A stretch of DNA of 64,000 nt from Haliotis asinina (lineage: Eukaryota > Mollusca > Gastropoda > Lepetellida > Haliotidae): NCBI RefSeq assembly GCF_037392515.1, contig NC_090288.1:57955673-58019672 (forward strand). Reading direction: 5' to 3'. This document shows positions 1 through 9,610 of the stretch, one piece after another (within the stretch, counting starts at the first letter, position 1; every line of letters starts with the position of its first letter). A program made the translations under genes and the position numbers. The notes under the pieces are model-generated. The model saw only the letters and a program-made list of their open reading frames with translations. It was not told the DNA's origin and ran no database searches.

Positions 1-312
1 AAAGCACAAGTATCACTTATTCATGACATATATTATACATTGCCGTTTGTAAAAAAACAAATAAACAATATTATAAGCATACAATCAGGATTCAAAAGTG
101 CAATATTTTGTACTTGGGCTTACTTCCCTCGAAACGAACTCCTCGGGAGACCGAACCCAGTCGTAGAGGGTTGGGGGTGCACCGAAGTGTAACGACGGCT
201 TCCGATTGGCTGGTTCATTTGCTGATACGCTGAGGGTTCATAGTGTGTTCACAAAGATGATCTGTTTGATGGGCATTTTAGAAGTATGACGAGTCACAAG
301 AAAGTAAGATTC

Positions 313-418
313 TTTATGGATAACAACTTCATTTATTGTACTTGATGTGTTGTTTCAGTATGGATTCGTATACCGTTGTCAAACAAAATCATTTCCACTA
401 GAAGTTGTTATCCATAAA
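313..418. repeat. Foldback / MITE-like inverted repeat
   Basis: Perfect 18-nt inverted arms (313-330 and 401-418, TTTATGGATAACAACTTC and its complement) flank a 70-nt spacer. The form suggests a small foldback or MITE-like element. No target duplication was identified. Confidence 0.6.
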
Positions 419-512
419 TAATGTGTATATAAAGATGTTGGCTTTTCTAAATACATGTTCCCTGAATTTGCGTTCGATCCCAAAAAATTGATCAAAAATC
501 ATCTCAGTAGAG

Positions 513-650
513 ATGGTGAACTACTGCGTGACTGGAAACTGTCATTCGTCCCAGTACCAAGCAGGACTTGAAACTGACAAGAGTTTGCATCAGTTTCTGT
601 CTGATCCAATCATCCGAGAAAAATGGAGGACTTGGGTGGACGAGTCATAA
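513..650 (+). pseudogene. THAP-type zinc finger N-terminal fragment
   Basis: A 45-codon frame starts at ATG 513 and ends at TAA 648-650. It opens with MVNYCVTGNCHSS and continues through a basic stretch ending in a KWRTW segment. This resembles the start of a THAP (C2CH) DNA-binding domain: an N-terminal methionine followed by a C-x(2-4)-C pair and a conserved tryptophan. The second Cys-His pair and the AVPSY-like box are missing, so it is either a first exon whose partner is not visible or a truncated relic. THAP domains occur both in host regulators and in P-element-like transposases. The sequence does not decide between them. It lies upstream of the tyrosine kinase exons on the same strand but is not related to them. 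Confidence 0.5.
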
Positions 651-1156
651 GTCAATTTATTTTGTTTATGGCGTATAACCTGATAGGTGTAAACTTCAAA
701 TTGCATGTGGTCAATGATTGAAGCTGTGTATTGCATACTGTCTTTAGCAGACAGGCAGATAGCCATATAGGTGTCAATAAACCAGACATTGAGCATGCTC
801 TGTGACAGAGGCTGCTTACCACAATCAACAAGTTTTTGTTTATGTAATGAGTAGATTATTTACTTGTTTGTGTACACAACTAAGATAAGACTACTGCTCA
901 CGACCTCATACTCCGGGCATTCTAGCTCCGGGTTCAAGCTTCGCGAACCTATTCACTGTGCATGCGTTATGTGCGCAGCGCAGCACAGCTGTTGAAACCA
1001 CAAATTTAGTGAATCTTTTGAACTCCAATTTCGCAGGCTTTTTTTTTCATCGCGTTTCTTTTCAACTTTATATGTTGAATTGGCATTTTTGATGATTTCT
1101 TTTGGTGAGTGCATACTGAATCTGCAAAGTTGTGTTTTATGTTGCATGTGACCTTT

Positions 1157-1317
1157 GAGATTGTAGGTGGCCCAGTCATTTAAGATTGTAGGTGGCCCAG
1201 TCATTGAAGATTGTAGGTGGCCCAGTCATTTAAGATTGTAGGTGGCCTAGTCATTTAAGATTGTAGGTTGCCCAGTCATCTAAGACTGTACGTGGCCCAG
1301 TCATATGAGGCTGTACA
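1157..1317. repeat. 25-bp minisatellite, about 6.5 copies
   Basis: Tandem copies of a 25-bp unit containing GTAGGTGGCCCAGTCAT. They diverge toward the right end, where the last two copies carry several substitutions. The array ends about 90 bp before the kinase exon at 1409, so it sits in the upstream intron. Confidence 0.85.
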
Positions 1318-1408
1318 TGATTGAAAATATCCACTACAACCAGGAATCAATGCGTAGTAATCAGTGCATTTTTGTCTTTGATCTTGATTGTATGCTCCTT
1401 TGTTGCAG

Positions 1409-1545
1409 TGGTCATTTGGTGTTGTATTATGGGAGCTAATGACAAGGGGAGTTAACCCATACCCTGAGGTGGACAACTGGGACGTCATCCGCTACTTGAA
1501 GGCAGGACGGAGGATGGCACAACCACAGTACTGCCCCGACCCTCT
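1409..1545 (+). CDS. MET: Met/Ron-like receptor tyrosine kinase, penultimate exon
   Basis: The exon is bounded by a pyrimidine-rich acceptor ending TTGCAG (1403-1408) and a donor GTAAGA at 1546. It translates from TGG at 1409 as [14 protein letters not shown], then an [15 protein letters not shown] stretch, then [14 protein letters not shown]. These are kinase subdomains IX-X: WSFGV, the PYP motif and the QPxYCPDPLY motif that is characteristic of MET and RON. It ends in phase 2 (CT), which is completed by the G that opens the exon at 7852. Joined, they give 121 residues of C-terminal kinase. Met-family receptors are membrane receptors for growth factors of the HGF/MSP type. The extracellular part, membrane segment and most of the kinase lie outside the window. 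The Met/Ron assignment rests on recognised motif resemblance, not on an alignment. Confidence 0.9.
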
Positions 1546-1915
1546 GTAAGATTTACATTTTTATCCCCCCCGGCACGTAATGTGGTGGGATATAGTTGAT
1601 GCCTCGTCCGTCCGTCCGTCTGTCATAATCTTGTTCCCGGAGCATAACTCTGAAACTGTTCAATATTTTAAGACCAAAATTGATAGATATAATAATCTCA
1701 ACCTATGGTTGCGCCTTTTGCTATTTACAGATTTTTGGCATTTTTAGTTTTTTTGTTTTTCCATGGAACACTTTTGTGTTCGTCTAGTGGTTGGGTGGGC
1801 TTCGTTTCCAGAGCAGAACTATAAAAATATTCAATATTTTTACGCGAAACTTGGTAGATATATCAGTCAGAACCTAAAGAGGTGCCTTTCACTATTTACA
1901 GGTTTTTGTGATGTA

Positions 1916-3089
1916 CAGTCAGGCCGCGTAAATCCGGACACTTTTGTTTTTCATCAAAAACGTTCGGATAGTGAAACGTACAGACTACTGAAATGAACTT
2001 TTATGAACACAACTACAGTAGGGTTACTTCCTTTTGACATGGCAATACAAGAACATATGAACGTATACAAGTATCAAAAGACTTTATTACAGTTTGTAGA
2101 CATAATAACTTGAATATTCATATAATAACCAATCAATGCATACAATCATGTCTGGATAGATTATACATACACGTAACAAAACTCACTTGTGAAAGAAATC
2201 TACATGACGGTAACAGTTCTGAATGGTGGAGCTTTTTACTTTGGACCAGGCAGTTTTCTCTGTGCTTCACGGAGATTAAGCGTCTGTGGCCGGTCGGCAC
2301 ACTGAATGAAATGCTTGACGAGATATTACTTGTAGTGGGCCTTGAAAGTTCTCATGATGCCAGCATCCATTGGCTGAATGTGCGATGTGGTGTTTGGGGG
2401 CAAGAAATTAACTTTCACATTGGTCAGTTTGACATTGGCACCCTTGTGACTGGCAGTATTGTCACGAAGTAAGATCACGTGTCAACCACGTGATTGCATC
2501 TGTCTGTCAAATGATCATAGCCAATCACTAAACATATCCGATGTCCAAAATTGTGCTCGTGCTGATAGAATGTCCGAATTCTTGACCAAAATGTTTACAC
2601 ATAAGATCAAAATTGGCTTTAGGGTTTTCTTTTTCTTTGTGCGGCAGTAATTTCACATCTTTTACGCCTTGGGCCGGGACTTGCCATTATAACTGACAAG
2701 CGTCAGCTGATCTCATTTTGACACGATCAGTGTTTTATACAGGAAGTAAGCATTACAGGTATTACTCCAACTAACCAAAAGTGAGACCTACTAATTGATC
2801 AAAATCACAAACTAACGACATCTTCACCTCGCAAGTGTCACTTAACAATTATCACTGAATGGGGCTCATGGTGTGAAGGGATTATCCGAACCTTTTTGAT
2901 GTACTGCCGGATTAATGAAGCAAAACTATGTGTAATTAGCTAAGCTGTTATCGCTGATTAACGTTTGGATACGGAGAGTGAAGCACCAGATTACTGAATC
3001 AACAGGTAATAAGTTTATATAGTAAACAAGATTGGTTACAGCTAGCTATTGTATTATAGTCCGGGGTCCGGACTAACGTGTCCTGACTG
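1916..3089 (-). mobile_element. pogo/Tigger-like DNA transposon (Tc1/mariner superfamily), decayed
   Basis: The element begins CAGTCAGG and ends CCTGACTG, with further terminal matching (a CGT-AATCCGGA-like segment) inward. It is flanked by TA on both sides (1914-1915 and 3090-3091), the target duplication of the Tc1/mariner superfamily. It is 1174 bp long. On the minus strand it carries part of a DDE transposase (separate entry). It inserted into the surrounding tandem repeat element, so it is the younger of the two. Confidence 0.85.
2215..2463 (-). pseudogene. Transposase fragment, DDE domain of pogo/Tigger (CENP-B-like) type
   Basis: Minus-strand translation from 2463 reads DNTASHKGANVKLTNVKVNF, then FLPPNTTSHIQPMDAGIM and RTFKAHY. 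This is the second-Asp region of the DDE catalytic domain in pogo/Tigger transposases (DNA.H...LPPNTTS..QPMDAGII). In-frame stops follow KAHYK and again after a GPK triplet near 2240. The DNA-binding N-terminus and the rest of the catalytic core are missing, so it cannot encode an active enzyme. Confidence 0.85.
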
Positions 3090-3710
3090 TATTATTTTCT
3101 CGGTTTCCATGGAAACGTTTTGGATGTAGTCTCAAAAGTGAGAGGTGTGTTTCTTTCCCGGAGTAGAACTAAAAAACCATTCAATACTTTTCTGCAAAAC
3201 TTGGTAGATATATCAATCAGTGGTGCCTTTTGCTATTGACAGGTTTTTGTGATTTGTTATTTTCTTGGTTTCCATGAAATGTTTCAGACTTTGTGTCAAA
3301 ATGGAGGGATGGGCTTAGTTTCTGGAGCAGAACTCAAAAACTTCTTAATATATTTCAGTAAAACTGAAATTCATGTTTGAGGAGGACCACACAGTAGTAC
3401 CTTTTGCTATTTACAAAACATTGGCATTTTTATTTTTCCCGGTTTCCATCAAAATGGAGGGATGGGCTTCTACTCCGGAGCATAACTTGAAAACATTTCA
3501 TATCTTTCAGCAGATCTTGGCAGATATATGAGACAGATCTTGAAATGGAGTCTTTTTCTGATTACAGATATATGGCATTTATATTTTTCATGAATTGCAT
3601 GGAAACAATTCAAACTTAGTCTAAAAGAACATTAAGTAACTGTCATATGATTTGTCCTTTCAAATATGTGGGGGCCGGGGGATATGTCATCTTTTGATGA
3701 CTCTTGTTCC

Positions 3711-3880
3711 TTATCCTGAGTCATGCTTATTATGCTTATCTCCTCCCTCTATGCAAAGATATTGGAACACTTGAAATCCCTTGAAGTTCCCTTCTAATTG
3801 ATGCGGACATAGAATACACTCACCTCCCTTTCCCGCCATTACAGTCACATGACCAGCCATGCTTGGCACTCTCTCTTTCA
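3711..3880 (+). repeat. Left inverted terminal repeat of the DIRS-like element
   Basis: It starts TTATCCTGAGTCATGC and continues through GCTTATCTCCTCCCT, GAACACTTGAAATCCCTTGA, ATACACTCACC and GTCACATGACC. The same blocks occur in the same order on the opposite strand at 6798-6972. The two arms differ by scattered substitutions and small indels. Confidence 0.85.
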
Positions 3881-4018
3881 TCACCTGGCAAGAACGGATG
3901 GAGGCACTTTGGGTCCTGATACAGCGATAAGTTTTCGCTTTAATGTCGGTCCTATGGTCTAAATTATGTCATATTTGTTTTTGGATTGTAATTACTATTG
4001 TCTAGATCTCAGAAGAAA

Positions 4019-4867
4019 ATGTTGTCAAAATCAGGATCATCTCAACCTATGAAATTAAGGTCGTCTTTGTCAAAGACTAAGTCTACGACTACTTTGAAGT
4101 CTTTTAGTGATGAGATTGTGTCTCCCTTCTGCGAGTCAACCGCCACTGAGAACCAACTGGTGCAGCAGTCACTGGACACCAGCCTCTTCATGCAGCAGTT
4201 CACTCTTTCATGGAAATCATCGCCATTGGCTGTATCCTCATGTAGCAGTATGGAGGATGTTCCATTGGCTGTATCCTCATGTTGCAGTATGGAGGATGTT
4301 CCATTGGCTGTATCCTCATGTAGCAGTATGGAGGATGTTCCATTGGCTGTATCCTCATGTTGCAGTATGGAGAATGTTCCATTGGCTGTATCCTCATGTT
4401 GCAGTATGGAGGATGTTCCATTGGTTGTATCCTCATGTTGCAGTATGGAGGATGTTCCATTGGCTGTATCCTCATGTTGCAGTATGGAGGATGTTCCATT
4501 GGCTGTATCCTCATGTTGCAGTATGGAGGATGTTCCATTGGTTGTATCCTCATGTTGCAGTATGGAGGATGTTCCATTGGTTGTATCCTCATGTTGCAGT
4601 ATGGAGGATGTTCCATTGGCTGTATCATTGCAAGCTCTTTTCTCAGACAATGAGATTACATCATGTATCACAAACGGTTTCAACCTGGTCTTAAAATCGA
4701 AGGACTCCAACGAGGCTCATACCTATATGATGAGTAGCGGGGACATCAACACTTGGACGTTTCCGCTGATTGCGCCGATGTCTACCACCCTGGAAACTCT
4801 GTCAACAGCCTTTCAGACAGCGACTAAGTATCAGCAACAACACATCCTGGCCTTCAGCGCTCGTTGA
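4019..4867 (+). CDS. gag-like ORF1 of the DIRS-like element, N-terminal part
   Basis: The frame runs from ATG 4019 (MLSKSGSSQ) to TGA at 4865. A Lys/Ser/Thr-rich start is followed by a 13-residue tandem repeat of the form PLAVSSCCSMEDV (10 full copies and a partial one, 4223-4626), then by a non-repetitive tail (EITSCITNGFNLVLKSKD and onward). Its place directly inside the left terminal repeat is where DIRS elements carry their gag-like ORF1, and that position is the only evidence for the function. After the stop, related coding resumes in another frame (4868-5210), so the original protein was longer. An open frame can be drawn from 3998, but it would need a TTG start. ATG 4019 is the first usable one. 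Confidence 0.5.
   Translation: MLSKSGSSQPMKLRSSLSKTKSTTTLKSFSDEIVSPFCESTATENQLVQQSLDTSLFMQQFTLSWKSSPLAVSSCSSMEDVPLAVSSCCSMEDVPLAVSSCSSMEDVPLAVSSCCSMENVPLAVSSCCSMEDVPLVVSSCCSMEDVPLAVSSCCSMEDVPLAVSSCCSMEDVPLVVSSCCSMEDVPLVVSSCCSMEDVPLAVSLQALFSDNEITSCITNGFNLVLKSKDSNEAHTYMMSSGDINTWTFPLIAPMSTTLETLSTAFQTATKYQQQHILAFSAR
4223..4626 (+). repeat. 39-bp coding minisatellite inside gag
   Basis: Ten full copies and a partial copy of a 39-bp unit (CCATTGGCTGTATCCTCATG...GAGGATGTT). The unit length is a multiple of three, so the gag frame is kept and reads PL(A/V)VSSC(C/S)SME(D/N)V. Because the unit lacks stops in other frames too, it generates long shadow frames on both strands. Confidence 0.95.
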
Positions 4868-5210
4868 TTCCCACTTCTTCATATGGAGCCCTTTGTGAAA
4901 GTGCTGAAGTAGATGAATTGTACAAGCTCGCACTAGATCCTACAAAGTGGAGTATAAGCGATTAGCCCTGTTGGATGCAACCACTCGTCATTCCTTCTTC
5001 GGAGTCACCCATTCCAGGGCTATCAATGAGGATCTCATTTCCAAGTGCAGCAACTCAGAGAATGATGAAGAAAGGATGATCTTCTCTGCTTCTGTCACCC
5101 AGAAGAAGGATCAACAATTCATTTCTGGTCAGCATCCACTGTGTTCGACGGCAGAATTGAGGATGTCGCTAAATCCATTACTCTGGACACAAGGGAAGTA
5201 ACGATGATAA
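4868..5210 (+). pseudogene. Frameshifted continuation of the DIRS gag-like protein
   Basis: After the TGA at 4865 the shifted frame reads SSYGALCESAEVDELYKLAL, then DPTKWSISD and a stop at 4963. A further shifted frame reads LALLDATTRHSFFGVTHSRA and INEDLISKCSNSENDEERM up to about 5200. The continuous protein-like character across frame changes marks decay of one reading frame. I do not recognise a specific domain. Confidence 0.45.
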
Positions 5211-5553
5211 AGTCCACTGACACTTTGACTGCTCTCCTTAAGCAAACTTCTCCGTGTTCCTGTAACAAGTAAAAGTTCCCCGGATTTCAGAGAGTGAGAA
5301 ACAAGAAGTACAATGCTTGCAATTGCAAGGGCTCTTTTTGTCACTCAGCCGGAGGAAGCAGGCGCTCACGTTGAACAGGCCTTCCTGCCAGGAGCGCTAA
5401 AGGAGGAAAGCACTGAAGATCAGGTTCAAGATCAGACAGGAACCTTCCACCCCCAGCCATTCCTGTACAGCCTTCGCAAGTGGATGGACGTCTACTGTGC
5501 TACTGGAGGTACCCAAGAAAAACTCCAAAGAAAAGTTTTGACTTATATACAAC

Positions 5554-5750
5554 ATGAAGGAGTTCAACAAGGATTATCTACTGAAGCCAGAACGGTTCAG
5601 AATGATCCATCTACCACAAATGCGGCATCTCATCCATCCAGCGGATTATCTAGCCAGTATCTATCTACAAGATGTCTACTTGCACATTCCAGTACATTTG
5701 GACTCCAGGAAATACTTGCGCTTCCTATTATACGATGATAAATGGATGCG
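5554..5750 (+). pseudogene. Reverse transcriptase fragment, DIRS type
   Basis: The translation includes NKDYLLKPERFRMIHLPQM, then LIHPADYLASIYLQDVYLHI and IPVHLDSRKYLRFLLYDDKW. This is the RT palm segment in which DIRS elements normally have ASIDL.DAYLHIPI and RKYLRF. Here the motif Asp is replaced (SIYLQDVY), and the frame ends before the catalytic YxDD region. RNase H is absent in the expected place. A possible short remnant (a REDKFNWIRSNHRT-like stretch) occurs near 6650. Confidence 0.8.
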
Positions 5751-6129
5751 GCAGGAAACATACATCAGAAATAAGACTTCACTGAAACGAAGGCCACACA
5801 TCCTCAAATAGCAGACTACTCATGTCTTCTACGACATACCTCATGAGTGATGTCTACGAGCCATGAATTATTGTTTGAATTATTGACATAGAAAATGCTG
5901 TTCCTACTTGCCCCAGCAACAGTGGCACAGATGTCAGAAATACATGCTCTGGACTTCAAATGCACATGATTCTTGTCCGTCATTGTGAGATTGTACATCG
6001 AGGACTGAGATGGGAGCATTGGAAATATATCACCAACATGCCAAGACAAGATGACAACAAGCAGCTATTCATCCCAGTATCTACTGAGTAACCTACGGAA
6101 ATATCCCACAACACTATCTCAGTATGGAT

Positions 6130-6405
6130 GAGAGCTGTAAAAACTGAGGGCCTACAAAGCAGCAGGACTTGACATCTCCAGTCCACATGACGTGAGAGCC
6201 TTGGCGTTGACACTCACTCTACATGGAAACTGTGTCATTAACAACTATAATGGAGGACAGCTTTTGGAAATCAAATATGACGTTTGGCAGTCACTGCCTT
6301 CAGGACATCGCCACAGATGTCGTTGCTGGCATTCATCAGTTTCGGCCACTTGTGGCTGCACAACAACTAACAGTTCCACAATGGTGCTGAGTTTCACTCA
6401 CCCTT
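6130..6405 (+). pseudogene. Tyrosine recombinase C-terminal fragment, DIRS type
   Basis: Near 6186 the frame reads SPHDVRALALTLTLHGN, matching the HxxR-bearing box (HDVRA.A..) of DIRS tyrosine recombinases. About 100 bp on, in a shifted frame, it reads QDIATDVVAGIHQFRPLVAA then AQQLTVPQW and a stop at about 6390. That is the usual C-terminal tail type (RD.....G....GP.VAAQQ). The catalytic region is interrupted by a frameshift, so no active enzyme is encoded. Confidence 0.7.
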
Positions 6406-6797
6406 TTATCACGTGACTTGTTGAGACCAAGATGCTTTGTGGAGTATAATGTTTGAAAGTCCATGCGCACATCTTGAACATGCTAGCATGAGTGATTATG
6501 ACCCTGTACTTGTAACAAGGATACTTGTACATGAAGAAGGGTTGCGACTGGTGTTGATTGGAAATCTTGACATAGAGTTGCATTAAACACTCGCAGGATG
6601 CTAGCTGATCTACATATCATCACGTTCCAGTCAATGAATGCTTCAAGAGAAGACAAGTTCAACTGGATTCGATCCAACCATCGCACAGATGAATACTGGA
6701 AGAACAGGATTGAACTATCACCATTACAATTCCCTCTAGGTGGGGGAAGTACTGGACTGAATTCCCAGTAATTCTTGTGTTGGGCTTATGAGATTCG

Positions 6798-6972
6798 GAG
6801 AGAGTGGCAAGTATGGCGGGTCATGTGACCATAATGGGGGAAAGGGAGGCTTCCGATGGGTGAGTGTATTGTACGTCCATTTCAGTTAGAACGGAACTTC
6901 AAGGGATTTCAAGTGTTCCACTGTCTTCGCGTAAAGGGAGGAGATAAGCATAATTAGCATGAGTCAGGATAA
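6798..6972 (-). repeat. Right inverted terminal repeat of the DIRS-like element
   Basis: The reverse complement begins TTATCCTGACTCATGC and matches the left arm block by block (GCTTATCTCCTCCCT, GAACACTTGAAATCCCTTGA, ATACACTCACC, GTCACATGACC). It has one extra block near 6845-6860 that is absent on the left. The element ends at 6972, immediately before GTATAAAATATA. Confidence 0.85.
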
Positions 6973-7072
6973 GTATAAAATATATTTTATTCAGAAATTT
7001 TCAAATCTGTATGGTGTTTGACATCTGTGAAAAATGCTTTCATGTACTGACCACCTTGTCCATGAATACCTG

Positions 7073-7290
7073 TGAAGGTCCGGGGTAGAATATGTCTTTA
7101 GCAACCCATGCTTGCCATAAAAGGTGACTATGCTTGTCGTAAGAGACGACTAACAGGATCGGGTGATCAGATTCGCTGTCTTGATTGACACATTCCATCA
7201 GTTCCCTTTTGCACAGATCGATGCTCTTGCTGTTCACTGGATTGTCTGGTCCGGAGTCGATTATTTGCAGACACTCCCTGTATCCATGAA
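7073..7290 (+). mobile_element. SINE-B copy (abalone-type, tRNA-like core)
   Basis: It runs from GGTCCGGGGTAGAATA through GCAACCCATGCTTGCC, CTTGTCGTAAGAG, GATCGGGTG, CAGATCGATGCTC and CACTGGATTGTCTGGTCC. The 3' tail with the GCTGGAATATTGCTGAG piece is missing. This is the family that recurs eight times in the window. Confidence 0.8.
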
Positions 7291-7554
7291 AATCTGATCT
7301 CTTTGTGTGAGACTGTTGTATTGTAGTTGTTTATCTGGCCCCTACCTATTCAACAGCCAGAACAGTAATGTTGTGTCTTACTCAGCAACTGCTGAGTATG
7401 GATGTTGCCTATAGTTACTATACAAGTGATTGGAAAGGTACCAAGATTTGTTCACATCTGGTTGGTCCTCATCATGTTTTCTAGGTCAGTTCTCACCGTA
7501 CAATGCTGATGAGTAGCGAGTGAACATTGTTTTACTTCGATTTTAGCAGTTTTC

Positions 7555-7675
7555 CAGCTTTATCACAGCTGGGGATATGAGAAATGGGTTTGACACACAG
7601 TACCCATGTGGGGAGTTGAACCGGGGTCTTTGGTGTGTGTCGAGCAGATGCTTTACCCATTAAGCAACCTCATTG
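7555..7675 (-). mobile_element. SINE-A copy (tRNA-derived), diverged
   Basis: In reverse orientation it shows a box-B-like segment (plus strand GGGGAGTTGAACCGGGGTCT), the CCCATGTGGGGA piece and a TTTACCCATTAAGCAACC head corresponding to the tRNA-like 5' end. It lies in the Met-like intron about 170 bp before the last exon. Confidence 0.6.
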
Positions 7676-7851
7676 CTGATGGTTGTCTTTAAAGTTGTGA
7701 ATGTCTTATTCTCTGTCACTATCTTATGGGCTTTACTTTCAGTCACACTATGAGAACTTCAGTATCAATTAAAATTGCATTACACCAAACTAAGCAACTG
7801 TATGTGCCGACCACTGCAAACGTTTGAACTGTTTTTTTGTTGTCTTTACAG

Positions 7852-8080
7852 GTACACCATCATGCGTCACTGTTGGTCTGCCACACCAAACGATCGGCCA
7901 TCCTTTGCAGACGTGGCTCGTGACATCACAGATATGATCTCGCAGCTTGAACACAACACTGGCCCCCAGCGGAGGAACATTGAGAACACCTACGTGAATG
8001 TGGACATGAGTTCACAGTGCCACTACACTGATGACTTTAACCCTCGAGCAGCAGCAGGAGCAACTGCATCAGAAGCTTGA
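7852..8080 (+). CDS. MET: Met/Ron-like receptor tyrosine kinase, terminal coding exon
   Basis: The acceptor TTGTCTTTACAG ends at 7851. The first base completes the codon split from 1545, then YTIMRHCWSATPNDRPSFAD follows. It carries the subdomain XI signature CWxxxPxxRPSF, a helix (DITDMISQLE) and a tail with NIENTYVNVDM, then a stop at 8078. YVNV matches the pY-x-N-x form bound by the GRB2 SH2 domain, and vertebrate MET has the same NATYVNV context in its docking tail. After it the tail has one more tyrosine (CHYTDDF) and an Ala-rich end. The intron to the previous exon is 6306 bp and full of transposons. The family assignment is by motif. The docking role is inferred. Confidence 0.92.
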
Positions 8081-8466
8081 TATGTGTTTCTTGTACCTGA
8101 AAGGGTTAACATGTGAATAACAAGCTCGTATACACCATCATGAACACAGATCAACAACACTTGATAATCATCAAATAGCCTTTCTGTTTAGCATCTCAGG
8201 GGTTATGATATCATTTTGGGGTATCAATTCTTCATCCAGTCTAATTACATCTATAAAAGTGTCAACATTTATTGTTAAAAGATAGCTTTAGTGTTTATTC
8301 TGTTAACTCAGGGGGTTTTGGAACTCTGAATTTGGTTTGAAATTATACTGCAAGAATACTGAAATTTAACCATTAACTAACATTGGGACATGTGAAACAG
8401 TGTAAAATAATCATTCTGTTCTTAAAAGCTGGTATTTATTGAGTGCGTGGCATCTCTGTGTGTAAA

Positions 8467-8885
8467 AGGTTAAGTATCACTTCTCCAACTATGTGGTTCA
8501 GGTCATGTGAAGGGTTAAGTATCACTTCTCCAACTATGTGGGTCAGGTCATGTGAAGGGTTAAGTATCACTTCTCCAACTATGTGGGTCAGGTCATGTGA
8601 AGGGTTAAGTATCACTTCTCCAACTATGCGGGTCAGGTCATGTGAAGGGTTAAGTATCACTTCTCCAACTATGTGGGTCAGGTCATGTGAAGGGTTAAGT
8701 ATCACTTCTCCAACTATGCGGGTCAGGTCATGTGAAGGGTTAAGTATCACTTCTCCAACTATGTGGTTCAGGTCATGTGAAGGGTTAAGTATCACTTCTC
8801 CAACTATGTGGGTCAGGTCATGTGAAGGGTTAAGTATCACTTCTCCAACTATGCGGGTCAGGTCATGTGAAGGGTTAAGTATCAC
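8467..8885. repeat. 45-bp minisatellite downstream of the kinase stop codon
   Basis: Nine tandem copies of a 45-bp unit (GGGTTAAGTATCACTTCTCC AACTATGTGGGTCAGG and TCATGTGAA). Copies differ mainly at TGTGGG/TGCGGG/TGTGGT. It lies about 390 bp after the kinase stop and so may fall within the 3' UTR. The unit is divisible by three and stop-free in two frames, giving spurious open frames on both strands. Confidence 0.95.
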
Positions 8886-8889
8886 TGCT

Positions 8890-9600
8890 CATGTTGCTCA
8901 GGTCACTAAAGAGTTAGTTTTTCCTGAACCAGGGTTGGTGACCTCTGTATTTTGAAAACAATGTTGCGTTATTTTGTGTGGTCAGTATTCAGATTGTTTG
9001 TTTGCTCTTGGTTTACAGCTTGTGGTTTTCATGTTTGTGGGAAAATCATCAGAAAACAAGAAATGAAACTTGTATGTCTTGTCAGTTCAACTGCCTAAGT
9101 ACAACATTTTTTCAGGAAATTAGTACTCTTCATGCCATAATGATGCAGATGGCAAAATAACAATTATTCATTTGACATAGCATTAATATGGATAAATTTT
9201 AATATATACTTTTGTGTCATTTCATGTCATGACAGCAAAATGATTGAGGTGGTTTAGTGTGTATATATGACTTCTGTAAACCAAAGAGTGACCAAATTAT
9301 CACCGTATGAGTCAGCGATGTCTGGCACATAAATATGTGTCCGGTGAAACTAGTGTACATTGTTGTTTGTACATCACTTTAAAGGTTTAGTGTGATAATC
9401 TGAAGGGATAGATGGGAACAAACAAGATATTCCGATCAAATGAACATGTTTGTGTTTATATACATTTGTGGAGGACTCATGATGAATTATACTTGAGTAG
9501 AACTATTAATGGAAATTCATTTTAGATGTTTTCTTATAACCATGTAAATATGACTGCCTCTTTGATTTAATGGATAGAATGTCTGATCTTTGTTTGTCAG
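8890..9600. other. Stretch without recognised gene
   Basis: AT-rich sequence downstream of the kinase gene. I see no coding exon and no canonical AATAAA close to the stop codon. The 3' end of the transcript is therefore not placed. Confidence 0.4.
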
Positions 9601-9610
9601 AACCACCTCA

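Larger units (their letters stand above)
1565..3705. mobile_element. Mollusc-type interspersed repeat with internal tandem units
   Basis: It begins with CCCCCCGGCACGTAATGTGG followed by a short (CCGT)n run. It contains repeated segments of roughly 160-170 bp, each with a TTTTCTCGGTTTCCATGGAA-like piece, a GGGATGGGCTTCGTTTCCGG-like piece and a TGCCTTTTGCTATTTACAGG-like piece (near 1740, 3100, 3260, 3430 and 3590). It ends near GGGGGCCGGGGGATATGTCA (3669-3688). I recognise it as a common molluscan repeat but cannot name the family. A DNA transposon is nested inside at 1916-3089. Confidence 0.6.
3711..6972 (+). mobile_element. DIRS-like tyrosine-recombinase retrotransposon, decayed
   Basis: About 3.26 kb bounded by long imperfect inverted terminal repeats (3711 to about 3880, and about 6798-6972). 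Inside, in order, are a gag-like frame (4019 onward), a reverse transcriptase piece (about 5554-5750) and a tyrosine-recombinase C-terminal piece (about 6130-6405), all on the plus strand. Inverted termini, a DIRS-type RT motif and a recombinase in place of a DDE integrase are the hallmarks of the DIRS order. Full-length DIRS elements are typically around 5-6 kb, so this copy has internal deletions as well as frameshifts. It lies inside the large intron of the Met-like kinase gene, in the same orientation. Confidence 0.85.

Noticed and set aside
2110..2472. 120-residue plus-strand frame
   Set aside because: Antisense of the pogo/Tigger transposase, which carries the recognisable motifs on the minus strand.
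8443..8955. 170- and 149-residue frames with 15-residue repeats as genes
   Set aside because: Both come from the 45-bp minisatellite downstream of the kinase stop. They overlap on opposite strands and lack other coding signals.
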